From Cryptomeria japonica (Eukaryota > Streptophyta > Pinopsida > Cupressales > Cupressaceae), in NCBI RefSeq assembly GCF_030272615.1, contig NC_081406.1, positions 482,145,900 through 482,209,899 on the forward strand: a stretch of DNA of 64,000 bases. The letters run 5' to 3'. Numbering within the stretch: position 1 is the stretch's first letter; every line of letters begins with the position of its first letter. Of the stretch, positions 24,343-36,460 are shown in pieces. Made by a program: the position numbers and the translations under genes. A model generated the notes under the pieces. That model was not told the DNA's origin, made no database searches, and saw only the letters and a list, made by a program, of their open reading frames with translations.

Positions 24343-25410
24343 CTAATCTCTTATATCATCCACTTTTGTTTTCCCTTTTTCATCTGCCTATACATTCTTA
24401 TTCTTGTCTATTGGACCATTCCTATTCTTATTTTTGCTTCTGTAATATCTTGCAATGTGACTAGTTATGTTGCAATAATAGAAAACAACATTTCCTTGCC
24501 TATGCCTGAAATTCCCTTGATTTCCTCTTTATCTACACTAATTAGCAACATGTCTAAACCTACCACATGCATAACATTTGACATTCCTTCTATTTTGAAA
24601 GTTATTCTTCACACTTTTGCATTCACTTGACTTATGACCATACTTATTGCATTTGAAACATTGCCTGGAGAAAGATTGGCCATTGTGATTCATTCTATTT
24701 CTGCATTGACTAGCCATATGAAAAAATTTATTGCAAACAAAATAGTTACCGTTGAACTTATGAGCTTTAGGTTTCCTTACTAGAGGCCTTCTATAATTGT
24801 TCTTCTGATGTGATGATTTAGGATTGCCTTGACTAGATCCGGAGCTTTCACCTTTCTCAAATCCAAGACCTTGTCATCAGAACTCTTTTGATTCTCAAGC
24901 ATCACATCAATCTTAGTTGAGCTAACCTTAAATTTCATCCCTAAGAATGAAAATCTATATGTCAAGCTCTTTCTCATTCTTCTTGGATTGTAGTAGTTCA
25001 AGCTCCAGTTGATCATTTTCATAGTTGGGTCTGCACCATTCATCTGTTCTTTCTTTTAGGGATTGATTAAGGCTCTCTTCATTCTTCTTTCTTTCCTAAA
25101 TCTCCTTTGTCAACCTCATCACTATAGATTCCATCTCATTCTTCTATATTGCATTATCTCTACCAAGTTTCTCACACTCTTTTGTCTTTTCCTTCAAGGC
25201 TTGGTCATTAATGCTTTGGCTTTCTTTCTCCTTTAGCTTATCAATAAGTTCCTTTCTCTTCTCCCTAGACTTGTTCAGCTGATCTTTCAGTGACTGAATG
25301 AAATCTTTAGCATCCTTTAGATTTCCTTTCATTTCCTAGACTTCATCTTTGGATTGATCAAGATCCTCAAGTGTCATAATAAGCTAATGTTGAAGACTAC
25401 CAGAATCCTT
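24343..25410 (-). pseudogene. Gag-like coiled-coil/CCHC protein of H2, broken
   Basis: The expected ATG at 25410 has become AAG, by alignment with H1 3493. The coiled coil is best preserved at 25332-25144 (MKGNLKDAKDFIQSLKDQLN, KELIDKLKEKESQS). Decayed CCHC knuckles lie between about 24760 and 24430. Several stops and frameshifts are present; the terminal TAG is at 24345-24343. Same role and layout as the H1 protein. Confidence 0.65.
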
Positions 25411-25478
25411 TGAATCACCTTCCCAAGTCCTCCTCAAGCTATTAAACTTATTCCAAGGAACTAAGATCTTATAGAAAT

Positions 25479-25642
25479 TGTTGGAATCAAGGGACACTAA
25501 GAGGGGGGTGAATAAGCGTTCTGCAATTTTTAACCTTATTAACTTGTTCTTTTAGCCACTTAATGCAAATGAACAAAAGAAAGACACAGAAGCACAAATC
25601 AATCAACAACAACACTATAACACCAAGATTTTATACATGGAA
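25479..25642 (-). repeat. 5' LTR remnant of H2
   Basis: Starts TGTTGGAATCAAGGGACAC and follows 3562-3726 closely until ACACCAAGATTTTATAC, where LTR J begins. The neighbouring primer site has decayed (GATCTTATAGAA on +, expected GCTCTGATACCA). Confidence 0.8.
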
Positions 25643-26514
25643 TGTTAGGACTCGGAGGTAACTGAGAGGGGGGGGTGAATCAGTTGACTATTAATTTCAA
25701 CCCAAATATAACTTAATAAAACTTGATACATAATACCGGTAAACCAAACTTGATGTTGGTTAACAGATTAATAGTAAATATCAATACCGGTGAAACTTAA
25801 TGCATGAAATGGAAAGAGAAACAACATCCACAACACATAACACAAAGATTTGTATGTGGAAACCCTGTAAGGGGAAAAACCATGGTGGAAAACCTTACCC
25901 ACAATCAAATGATACTACTGCATATAGCATGTGTGTACAAATGGGGTCTGCACATGTAGAAAGGCCAATCGCCTAGAGCTCACTGCTCAATCACAAAATA
26001 AGAGTCACACTGACTACAATTGGATGATTAAATCCAATGATAATGTATTTCTCAAAGTAGCATCTCCAATGTTGGATTCAGTATCAATTAAGCTCAGATA
26101 ATCACCTTCTCTATGATCTTCTCATAAGATCTTATATATCCGCACATACCATGTTACAATACCATAACCTTACATATCATACCCTACATCTCACAATTGA
26201 GATCTTACATATATACCAGAACCTAAGACCAAATGTATAGGTTGGCTAATTAAGAATATTACAATAAAATCAATTACAAATAAGTCAAGATGCGATGCAT
26301 CATGTCGGCTCAATGTAATTACAACAATACCAATTGATTAAATCATCTCCATAACGTGTCATGCTGATATGGAATATATAATGCATGTCAGCCCATAACC
26401 TAGGCCAATTTACCGGTAACAACAAATATGTCAGCCTAATTAGACCAATAAAAAAAATACCAAAACCAAGTGTCCAAACCATGTCTTCAACATAACCAAG
26501 TGATCTCCAAATGA
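25643..26514 (-). repeat. Truncated LTR (J), copia E/I-like
   Basis: Begins TGTTAGGACTCGGAGG, then GAGAGGGGGGGGGTGAATCAG, and contains GTGGAAACCCTGTAAGGGG and AAAACCATGG as in I (22062 onward). By comparison with I it should run about 1.2 kb, but coding sequence of the LINE starts near 26515, so the far end is missing. The right boundary is approximate. Confidence 0.6.
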
Positions 26515-26518
26515 TATG

Positions 26519-29252
26519 AAGTCCAGATGGTTTTCCCATGTTCTTTTTCCAATAATTCTGGGACATTGTCGAGAAAGATGTTTCCAACGGGGTCAAGGAA
26601 TTTTTTGGGGCTAGAAGACTTTTGAACAAAATTAATGGCACCTTCATTTCTCTTATTCCAAAAACCCAAGGTGTTGACTCCATGGACAATTTCATACCTA
26701 TCAGCCTATGTAATTCTTTTTATAAGATCATCTCCAAGGTTCTTACTACCAGAATTATGTCTGTCCTTCCTTCTTTGATTAATCATCAGCAAAATGGTTT
26801 TGTCCCAGGAAGACAAATTCTTAACTCCATTATTATTGTTCATGAGAATATTCATTCTCTTGTTAGCGCTAAGAAATGGGGTCTCATCCTCAAGCTTGAT
26901 CTCTCTAAGGCTTATGACCGGGTTGACTGGTCTTTTCTTGTGAAGGTTCTTGTAGCTTATGGTTTTTTCACCAAATGTGTTGACCTCTTCAATCGGCTTA
27001 TTACCTCAACCTCTTTTGCTATTCTTGTCAATGGCTCCCCTTCCCCCTTATTTCAAGCATCTAGAGGACTGAGGCAAGGGGATCACATCTCCCCTATCCT
27101 CTTCATTATTATGGTTGAATGTTTTGGAAGGTCTATGGAAAATATGGTTATGTGAGGTTCTTTTAAGGGACTTCAAACTTCTTCAGCTGATCTTATCTGC
27201 TCCCACCAACAATTTGTGGATGATACCATTGTCATGGGGGAATCAAGTATCTCTAAAGCTAGAACCTTGAAGGACACTCTTTGTAAGTTTTCCTCTGCTT
27301 CTTCTCAACTCATTAATTGGGTCAAAAGCAAAGTTTTTTTCATCAATACTCCAGAGAGAAGACAACAAAGAATCAATAAAATCCTAGAGTCAGATTGCTG
27401 ATCTTCATACCACTTATCTTGGCCTCCTCTTGGGCATTGCACCTCCTGATTCTTTCTAGAGCTCTCTAGTGGACAAATTTCATAAAAAGCTAGCTGGTTG
27501 GAAAGGAGCCCTTTTAAGTCAGGCTGGAAAGCTTCAGCTTTTAAAAGATTCACTTCAAAGAATACCTATCTATGCCCTAAGCCTTTTTAGAATTCATGTT
27601 AAGTATGCTGATGCAATTGAGAAAATTCAAATAAAATTTCTATGGTTAGGGGTTGAGGACAAGAAAAAAATGTCTCTTGTGGCTTGGGAATAGGTATGCA
27701 GACCGAAAAGTAAAGGAGGTTTGGGACTGAGAAGAATCCAGACCTTAAATGAAGCTCTCCTATCCAAACAGGTTTGGAGAATGTTCCACTCAAATAATGA
27801 ATGGTGTAAAATATGGTGAAGTAAGTACTCTCTTCTATCCTCCTCTCTTTCCTCTTTTATCAATTCTGAAATCAACATTAATGGGTCCCACATCTAGAAT
27901 CATGCCTCTAAATGCAGAGATAGCATTGCTAAAGGGGTTACTTGGAAAGTAGGAAATGGTAGGAAAGTTAAATTCTGGGAAGACCCCTAGCTTTTTGATA
28001 AACCTTTGATTGATATCCCATAATGGGCCCCCTATGCCTCCTCCTGTATTAGAACTTTTGGTCCTCTAGTTGAAGGGTATTGGACAGGCAATAATTGGTA
28101 GAACATTGAAAGCATCCACCCAAGCCTCGTTAAGCTTAAGAAGCATAGGTCTTCGGTCTAGTTGAATAAAGAGGAAGACTCCCTCATTTGGAAATATGAA
28201 CCCAAAGGTATCATTATCATCTCTTCAATGTATGGTGTTCTTTCCCCTGCCCCTCCTGATAATCCTTTTTGGTCTAAAGGTTGGATAAAGGGTCTGACCC
28301 CCAAAATCAACTTTTTCTATTGGACTATTCTTCAAAATAAAATCCCGACCTTAGATAACCTCAAGGGTAGAGGATTTTCCTTTCCTAATAGATGTTCTCT
28401 GTGTCTTAAGGAGGAAGAGTCAGTGGACCATCTGGCTATCCACTGTTCCTATTCTGCTTCGATCTGGGAAAGATTTCTTAAGAGTTTTAGCATTGATTGG
28501 GTGTTTCCTAATACTATTAGTGAGTTGTTCTACTCCTGGAATTACCATTGGTCTAACTCCTTTTTGAGATCTCTGTGGCAGCTATCACTCCCTCACATTC
28601 TGTGGGGACTTTGGAAAGAAAGAAACAATCGTATCTTTAGGGATACAACTCTTACTCAAGATATTGTGTTCCAGAAAATACAATGGGCAATTGTGGAGAA
28701 CATTGGGATCATTAAGGGCCCATGTTTTTCTACCAACCCTATAAAATCTCACATTTTAAGTTCCTGGAATTTGGAGAATGTTGGCAGTTCTGATCCTAAG
28801 CAAAACAAAATACTAGAAGCAAGGTGGCAAACTCCCCCTCATGGTTGGTTCAAAGTCAATTTTGATGGTGTTGCAAAAGGTAATCTGGGTCCTGCGGGAT
28901 GTGGAGCTATTCTTAGAGATGACAAAGGTATATGCAAGGAATTGATTGTTGTTCCAATAGGAAGTCAAACAAACCACAAAGCAGAAGCAATGGAAGCACT
29001 CCAAGGTATTCTTCTCACAAAAAGATGGAATTTCCCCTACATATGGATTGAAGGGGACTCAAACAACATCATAAAATGCCTCAAGGGGACCTATAAGCCT
29101 TCATGGTCTATCAATAACATTATAAAAGCTGCTAGAGATGTCATTAACACTTTTGAGAAAAGCTACATATCTCATATCTACCGTGAAGCTAATGGGTTTT
29201 CTGACTGGGCAGCCAACGCGGCGGTCAATCAAGATGAAATGATTACTTGGTA
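26519..29252 (+). pseudogene. LINE ORF2: reverse transcriptase, zinc-binding domain, RNase H
   Basis: The frame begins at SPDGFP (26520), a motif from the front of plant L1 reverse transcriptases. It continues to FISLIPK, KLDLSKAYDRVDW (first catalytic Asp), GLRQGDHISPILF and FVDDTIVMGE (27213 onward, the DD catalytic pair). One frameshift lies between about 27400 and 27469, and there are stops near 26543, 27153 and 27692. After 28162 a 363-codon open stretch holds a zf-RVT region (CSLCLKEEES...HC) and a plant-type RNase H with KVNFDGVAKGN, EAMEAL, EGDSNN and HIYREANGFSDWAAN. The stop is at 29251-29253. In life the protein would copy LINE RNA at a nicked target; here it is dead. Confidence 0.85.
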
Positions 29253-29555
29253 GGGTGAACAAGGCCTCCTTGAGGATGTCAGATTAATCATTTTCAAGGA
29301 CCGATATCATAGCATCCCAAAGATTTTTGATGGACAAATTAATAATAAAATGGATTAAAAGGAGGGCTCTGAGCAATTATAATATTGTCAGCACCATTTA
29401 TTATAACACTCAATCAATCACTTCCCACGCTTTTTGGATAAATTTGGTAGCTTTGAGAAACTTTCAGTCTAAAGTTCTTTGCAAGTTTCGACATTATGCT
29501 CTGAATAGAGAAAATATGGGTGGAAACAGACGTCGATACGAGCCTAGCACAAGAG
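29253..29555 (+). other. 3' region of the LINE
   Basis: No gene. It has no clear poly(A) end. The reverse strand joins the RNase H frame of G between about 29556 and 29570. Confidence 0.45.
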
Positions 29556-32500
29556 GTGAAATTTTCTAAAAATGATAGGGCCAAGTCACAATATTGCCAT
29601 AATTTGTCTTGTTTAACTTGATAAGTTCCCATAACTTGCCTTATAATCAATTGTGAGTCGCCATAGATATGTAAGTGTCAAATGTTTAGAGATAAAGACA
29701 CTTTTAAACCAGCAATAAGGGCTTCATACTCAGTGACATTGTTAGTACAAAGGAAATTGAGATGATAGGATAAAGGTATAGGTTTCCTTAAAGGAGGTAT
29801 TAAAACTATACCTGCTCTCGAACTAGTTCAACACTTAGATCCATGAAAATACAATTCCCAAGTTCTATCAACATCAATAGGGAGGAAAAAAATCATCATG
29901 AAATGATTCTTGATTAGGTAAGGTAAGAGGAGAAGGCACATTAGCTAAATAGTCAGTGAAGGCTTGTCCTTTAATTGCTTTTTGAGAAACAAATTTTAGG
30001 TTAGATTCTATTAACATCATAACCCATTTTGCTAAGCATCTTGAAAGATGAGTTTGATAAAAGAGATACTTTAGAGGATTGAATTTGAGGATGACAAGAG
30101 TTTCAACATTCAAAATATAATGTGTCAACTTTTGAGTTGCAAAAATAAGAGCAAGACATTGTCTTTCTATCGTAGTCTATTGAACTTTGTAATCAAGTAA
30201 AGTGCGGCTTATATAATAAATCGGACATTATTTACCATCACTATTATGTTGTGCCAATAAAGCTGCAATAACATAAGAAGAAGAGGCAATGTAAAGAAGG
30301 AAAGGTTGAGTAGAAACAACAGGTTGCAAGATAGGAGGATTAGCAAGATAGGTTTTGTGATCCTCAAAAACTTGTTGACAATTAGTACTCCATCGAAATG
30401 TGGTATCTTTCTTAAGCAATTGAGTAAAAGGGAAAGTTTGATCTGCAAGTTGTGAAATAAACATATAGATAGCTTGAATTTTTCCTTCCGAATTTCTCAA
30501 TTAAGAGATGTTTCGAGGAGGTGGAATGCTAACTATAGCATTTATTTTCTTTGTATCCACCTCAGCTCCATGATGCGATACTATGAACCCTAATAGTTCT
30601 CCACTATCTACACCAAAAACACATTTTTGGGGGTTCAAGTGCATGTTGTATTTATAAATTCTTTTAAAAAATTGACAAAGGATATTAACATGGTCTTGAT
30701 GAGATATAGACTTAGCTAAGATGTCATCAACGTAATCTTCTTAGATTTTATGCATGTAATCATGAAAGATAAGGTTCATAGCACATTGATAGGTAGCGCC
30801 AGTGTTTTTCAGCACAAAAGGCATCATAACCCAACAAAACATACCCCAAGGAGTAGTGAAGGAAGATTTAAATTGATCTTGAGGATTAAAAAATATTTGA
30901 TTGTATCCAGAGAAACCATCCATAAAAGACAGCAAAGCATAGCCAACAATAGAATCTACTATCATATAAATGTTCGAAAATGAAAAATCATTCTTCAAAA
31001 AAGATTTATTAATATCTCAAAAAAACTATGCACATCCTAATCTTATTACTAGGTTTAACAATAGCCACAATATTCTAAATCCTAGGAGAATAATCAATAG
31101 AGTGAATAAAGCCAACATCTATAGTTTTTTAATTTCAGCTTTAACAAGCTCAAAGCTATTTTGGGATTCAACTTTCTAATTTTTTGCTTCACCGGTTTAG
31201 CATCAGGAATCAATACAATGTTATGAGTGACAATTTTAGGATCAATGTCAGGTATGTAAAAATGAATCCAAGGAAAGATTTCAGGGAATTCATGTAATAA
31301 TACAAGATATCCTTTTTGTTCCTCCTTTGTTAAACACTTCCAATATTTATGATATCTTCTTCATTACAAGGATCCATCTTAACATCAATGGTATCACTCA
31401 CAAGAAGATTACTTTGTTGGGGAACATCCATTGGTTGAGGAAATTTATGTGTATTTTCATCATTACCATTATCTAATTTGGTATCTTTCCCAGAGTATGC
31501 CTTAGTATTTAAACAATAAGGAAAACCATAATTATGATGATATCAAGGAAGACTATCGTAAGCTCCTAGAAACTCACCCAAGGAATCATTAAAAGAGAAG
31601 ACATCTAGGGAAGGTTGATTAGAATTAGTCAATGTATTCAAGGGGGATCAATGAAAGTGAATTATAAGGTAATATGACTTTGACATTAATGGATGGTCTC
31701 TTAGAGGCTTTGGTGGGTTCAAAGGGATTATATCCAAGTCCAAAATATGTTTCATGAATTTTATTCTCTAAAGGAAACTTTATCCCTTGTTCTTGTGAAC
31801 TATAACCATTGCCATTATATCCACTCTTAGCTAATATGTAAAAACTAGGACCACAAAGAGTAGTCATTTCCTTAAAGGAAGGTGGGGCCTCATATTCTTG
31901 AATTCCATCATTAGTTGAAGTAGGAGTAGAGGAATGTTTGGGTTTAGAAGCACTAACAAATTTTTTATTGAGTTTTTTAGACAAAGTGGATTGCTTTTAG
32001 GATCATCTATATCTCTCTCATTTTCAATCTTAGGTTCTCTTAGCGGGACATTATATTCTCCTACAAAAGACGGTGTAAAGTCTAAAGACCCCCAATCATC
32101 ACCTAAGAGTACTTCTTCCAGTGAAGAAGTATCTTGAAGAGAAACTGGTGATTCGGTGTGAGTTGAAGAAGAATCAAGACTACTTGAAGGGAGTACTTGG
32201 GGTTGTAAGAGTATTTGAAGAAGAATCAGAAGTAGTTGAAGAAGATCTAGAAGGTGAGGTTTGCAAAAAAAATTATAAATTGGTATCACCAAACAAGGTA
32301 TACATCTTATTGTTGTAAATGAACTTAATTTTCCTATGCAAACTTGAAGGAACAACTTGCATACAATGAATCCACGGTCATCCTAATAAAATATTATCGG
32401 TAAGAGTATTGGGAATGACATGAATAGGTGTAGGTAAAATAACAAGTCCTACCTTGATAGGTAAGGTTATAGGTCCCAAAGAAGATTTAGCAACATTATC

Positions 32501-32650
32501 AAAGCCACAAATAGTAAGAGAATCCAACTTAATAAGAGAAGTATCCACCTTGATCATATGTAATAGGTTAATGCTGCAAACATTAAGGCCAGAGCCATTA
32601 TCAAAAAGGGTCCATCTTATAGAATTACCATTAATAAGGATGACAATCAT
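29556..32650 (-). pseudogene. Gypsy G protease-reverse transcriptase-RNase H, broken
   Basis: Retropepsin-like part at 32650-32378: TLFDNGSGLNVCSINLL, the DGGS-type loop of Tat elements with N for the first G, followed by ITLPIKVG. A degenerate connecting region (32355-31625) comes next. The reverse transcriptase at about 31000-30500 has SFMDGFSGYNQI, SFTTPWGMFCW and, at 30742-30731, YVDD. RNase H follows: ELYFHGS near 29835 (expected FDGS, so the catalytic Asp is replaced by His), NNVTEYEALIAGL near 29730, and GDSQLIIRQ near 29650. The frame is cut near 29560. Motif order is protease-RT-RH, which identifies gypsy rather than copia. Many stops. Confidence 0.8.
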
Positions 32651-33678
32651 GAGAGGATCATATTGGTGTTGAATCTCATGAGATGGTAACTCATCTTGTG
32701 TGAATACAATTTAAGCTTTTGGGGTGGTCATGGAGTCAATCAAAGAAGCCACATTATTAGGTGTCACTGGGGGCAGAACATCTAAAGTCTTTCAAGCATA
32801 TTCTAACATTACATGATACAAGGATGAAGTTTTAATTAAATCTCAAAGAGATATCTTGGTAGGGGTAGCATTAAGTTGTTTGATAAGATCATACTCCTTA
32901 CCAAGAGTTTGTGAGATATGAGGTACTTATGGAAGAAGAGGTTGGGAAGTAGGAAATGAACAAGGTATAATTGGAGGAGGATTAGGTTGGCTATTATTTA
33001 TTTTATTATATGTGAGAGAAACTAAAGTATAACTCTCTCAAGTAATCTGTTTAACATACTCATACGGACTCTTAGTGGGATATCCAACCTGCACAATAAT
33101 AACTGGTTTGTTAGGAGTGCAAAAGGTATCATTACTATAACCACCTCGAACTAAAAAGAGAGGCTTGTTAAGAGGTTGTTAATTTGAAGAAGGAATAGTA
33201 ACTTGAAAAACAAGGATGGGTTTATTGGGAGGTATTTGAAAGTTATGTTCATTCACATTTGTCATATTAATAAATCTCTTAGGTGTGTGATCATTGTTTA
33301 AAGAAGTTATGGTAGACATGAAATCATTAAGAGCACATCCAACATAGCATGGTCATGACTACTAAATGGTTTTTATTTGGATTGAAAAGGAGACAAATCA
33401 TGATAGAGGGGGTTGTTATAAACCACCATGTTACTAGATTTAGAGGATGACTAAATAGGAATGACTTCATGGGAAGATTCATTCAACTTATTTCCATCAT
33501 CACTACGAAATGTCATAGTAACTATGTTGATTAGTTTTTGGAAAAATGTTGGTTTAGAAGGTTTGGGATAAAGAAACTCATCAAGAGCCTCATCAAGTTC
33601 TTTCTTACTAAATGTATAATCATCACAAGAAAATTCATCATCATATGAATGAAAATCTTGCAAATAGAGATACGACAT
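32651..33678 (-). pseudogene. Degenerate gag region of G
   Basis: The N-terminus opens at ATG 33678 (MSYLYLQDFHSYDDEF) and stays open to about 33451 with an acidic stretch (DDYTFSKKELDEALDEF). Beyond that, stops occur in all frames and no gag domain or knuckle can be read. Insertion F lies ten bases upstream of the ATG. Confidence 0.5.
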
Positions 33679-33687
33679 TTTTCAAAT

Positions 33688-33801
33688 TGTAGTGTCATAA
33701 AATTGCGACCCCTGCATTTTAACCACATTTGGGGTCCTCACCTTGGTGACGGTATCTCCTTCCCTTACCAGGACCTATTTCTACATTTCCACCCTTCTCT
33801 A
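33688..33801 (+). repeat. 5' LTR of F, first 114 bp (left of E)
   Basis: Matches 61002-61115. It is interrupted by E at TTCTCT; the intact run TTCTCTCTTCC is seen in the 3' LTR. The LTR resumes at 54522 (target duplication) and ends at 55604. Confidence 0.88.
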
Positions 33802-35025
33802 TGTTGTCCATTTGGTGGAATTGATTATATGTTGCATTGATGTTTTGTCATTGATGCCAATACTAGTTGTTTGGATGCTTTACCAGAACCCTTCTAGTCC
33901 CTGTAGGTTGAGTGGTTTCTGGTTAACTTGGATCTGGCATGATCTGGTAGACTCCGATATAATCTGGTGATGGAATCAGCTTTTTCATAATACTTATACT
34001 CATATTTGATTAGTTTGTTTTGGTTTGGTGATTGGATGATATCCTGCTTTCTTAGAAGATTGGTTTCTGGTTCCGGCAAGGGTTTTACTATAGAGATTTT
34101 GGTGGAGTTCTTTGATGAATTGCATAAGTGGTGTTGGTACAGATTCTGATGGAGTTTCAAGATGTTGTTGGTGATCATGTTCGATACTTGGCGTTTGGAG
34201 ATCATTGCTGAAGCATGTGGACCTATACTTGTTCCCAGTTGATCTAGGTTATGGATTGACATTAATGTAACGTGTTGATAGGACCTATTGATGTATTTCT
34301 GGGATGTAATTATGTGTTGATATTATTTGTTTTGGTCTAAGGCTGACATGGTTTGTAATTATCTAATAAGTTTATTGTCTGGTGGTCGACCTGATTGTTT
34401 ATGGTCGAGGGTTTGTATAAATAGATGTAAGATCTCATTGTAAATCATCATGGTTAATGTAAGAGGTCATGGTCAAGGAATGTAATGTGCAAATAATGTA
34501 ATATCATTCAAGTAGAGGAGTTGGTCAATCATTAGAGATTGAATTGGGTTTGTGTAAGAGGATTTAGTCCTCTGATATTGAGCTTAATCGGAATTGTACT
34601 TAGGCATAGGAGATGCTATCTTTTGCAGTTCAACACTTCTCTAGATTGTAGTCTAGATTTATATGTAGACAGTGAGGCTTCTTTTGTGATGAGAAGTGTG
34701 CTCTAGGCTGTTGGTCTTCCTGCAAGTGTAGACCGCTTCATTGTAATTCACATACTTACTGCAGAAGTATTATCTGATTGTGGGTAGGCTTCCCACCATG
34801 GTTTTTCCCTTTACTGGGTTTTCCACATACAAATCTTGGTGTTATGTGGATGGCTTTTATTCTGTGACTATTTTTTACGCTTCATTAGTTTATCTTCTAT
34901 TCTGTTATTAATGTTTTGGGTTTCGGTATTAATATTTTAAGTGATGAATGTTCTTGTAATCTGTGACAAGTGATTCACCCCCCCCCCCCTCTCAGTTCTC
35001 TTCTGGTTATCTGAACTGTCTAACA
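33802..35025 (+). repeat. 5' LTR of E
   Basis: TGTTGTCCATTTGG...CTGTCTAACA. It ends with a run of 12 C then TCTCAGTTCTC. It contains the box CCATGGTTTTTCCC...GGGTTTTCC at 34796-34823. Confidence 0.92.
34416..34424 (+). promoter_or_regulatory. TATA box in the 5' LTR of E
   Basis: TATAAATAG, kept unchanged in the 3' LTR at 53917-53925. It is a likely core promoter for the element RNA; expression is not shown by sequence. Confidence 0.6.
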
Positions 35026-35027
35026 AT

Positions 35028-35039
35028 TGGTATCAGAGC
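35028..35039 (+). promoter_or_regulatory. Primer binding site of E (tRNA-iMet)
   Basis: Exact TGGTATCAGAGC two bases after the LTR end. Confidence 0.92.
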
Positions 35040-35083
35040 TTTGGTCCTTGCTGCAAAAAGATTAACCGCTTGAGGAAGATCCT

Positions 35084-36460
35084 ATGGTGACTAACAGTTC
35101 AATTTCACCTAGTTCTTCTAGATCTATCTTTCGAAGGGATATACCTAGGCTTGAAGGAACAAATTACACAATATGGAAGATTTGGATGGAGACTAATCTG
35201 AGATGTCTTGGCAAGGAGATTTGGGAGATCATACAGAATGGTGTCACACCCTATAATCTAGGATCTGGCAATCCTCCTCCAGAAAACCTAGACAAGGAGC
35301 TTGAGAATAATTGTAGAGCAATAGAAGCCCTCTTGTGTGCACTTTCTGATCAGCAAATAAAGGGATTAACAAACAAATCATCTGGAAAGGCTATATGGGA
35401 TAAGTTGCATACTCTTAATGAAGGTGACCCTACAGTGAAGATTGCTAAACTTGATGGTTACCGGGTGAGATATGAAAACCTAAAGATGGAAGAAGATGAA
35501 AGGATTACTGCATTCGTCAAAAGGGTAAATGATATTTTTATGGGAATCCAATGTCATGATGGAACTTCGAGCGAAGATGAAATTGTTTCTAAAGTCCTGA
35601 GAGCCCTACCACCAGCTTACAAAATGAATGCTACTGCTATTAATGAATTGAGAACAATGGCTAATAAATCTGTCAATAGAGATACTTTGGTTGGGAAACT
35701 ATCTTCTTTTGAGCTTGAGGAATTTGGACCTTCTGGAGCTGTGAAGACTGAACCTCCTTTTCATGCATCTACATCTACAACTGGTAAGCAAGACTGGAAA
35801 GCTTTATATGCAAAAGAATTAGAAGATATGAAGAGAGAATATGATGAGTTCGAGAATCTTGAAGCACTATTTGCTAGAAGAATACTGAAAGGACCGATAG
35901 GAAGTAAGTATGAAGGAAAAGCACCTTTTAAATGTTTTGCATATAATAAAATTGGTCATTTTGCATCTAGATGTCCTAAAAGAAATTCAAGATTTGAAGA
36001 AAGAGTTAAAATATCATTTAAGCCTAACCGTGAATATCAGAACAAGTATAGATTCAAGAAAAATAGAGACAAATCATGCTACATAGCGGATGAGGAAGGC
36101 ATTACTGATTTAGATGATAAACTGGAAGAAGACTATGCTAGTGGATCTGACAATAGGAAGGAATGGGTATTCCTGGCTATCAAGGAAGATGATCCGGCAC
36201 TGGAAGAGAATGTACTTAAGGAGAAGGCACTTGCGGCTAAAATTGAGAACAAGGATGAATGGGTAATTGACAGTGGTTGTTCACATCATATGACTAGAGA
36301 TAAAGGGAAGTTTTCGTCTTTCCAAGAATTTGATGGTGGACTAGTTAGATTTGGAGATGTCAAGGCATGTATGATTAAAGGAAAAGGAACTATATCATTG
36401 GATGGTAAGAACAATACTAACAATGTTTATTATGTTGAAGGTTTTAGAATAGTCTTTTGA
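35084..36460 (+). pseudogene. Copia E gag and protease (458 codons open)
   Basis: ATG 35084 is the first after the primer site. Residues ~20-215 form the UBN2/DUF4219-type copia gag: GTNYTIWKIWMETNLRCLG, then AIWDKLHTLNEG and ERITAFVKRVNDIF. The zinc knuckle at residue ~284 reads CFAYNKIGHFASRC; its second Cys is Tyr, so zinc binding is probably lost. A charged linker follows. The protease begins at residue ~393 with EWVIDSGCSHHMT, the DSG catalytic triad. The frame closes early at 36460, where the protease tail and pre-integrase domain should continue. Gag packages the RNA, and protease would cut the polyprotein. Confidence 0.88.

Larger units (their letters stand above)
3562..25642 (-). mobile_element. 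H2: non-autonomous LTR element, interrupted by A and I
   Basis: Pieces in minus-strand order: 5' LTR remnant 25642-25479, gag 25410-24343, spacer 24342-23818, ORF2 23817-23274, [solo LTR I], 22061-22045, [element A], ORF2 7643-4990, 3' UTR 4989-4700, polypurine tract 4699-4685, 3' LTR 4684-3562. H1 shows the undisturbed sequence at both break points (near 1290-1330), which confirms that A and I are insertions. No pol gene is visible. The 5' LTR is cut by LTR J at 25643. Confidence 0.8.
26515..29555 (+). mobile_element. 5'-truncated LINE (L1-type non-LTR retrotransposon)
   Basis: Contains only the reverse transcriptase-to-RNase H part of ORF2 and about 300 bp of 3' sequence. The endonuclease, ORF1 and the start are missing. 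No poly(A) tail or flanking duplication is found; on the right it joins the cut RNase H of gypsy G at about 29556. Either truncated insertion or later deletion could explain both ends. Confidence 0.8.
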
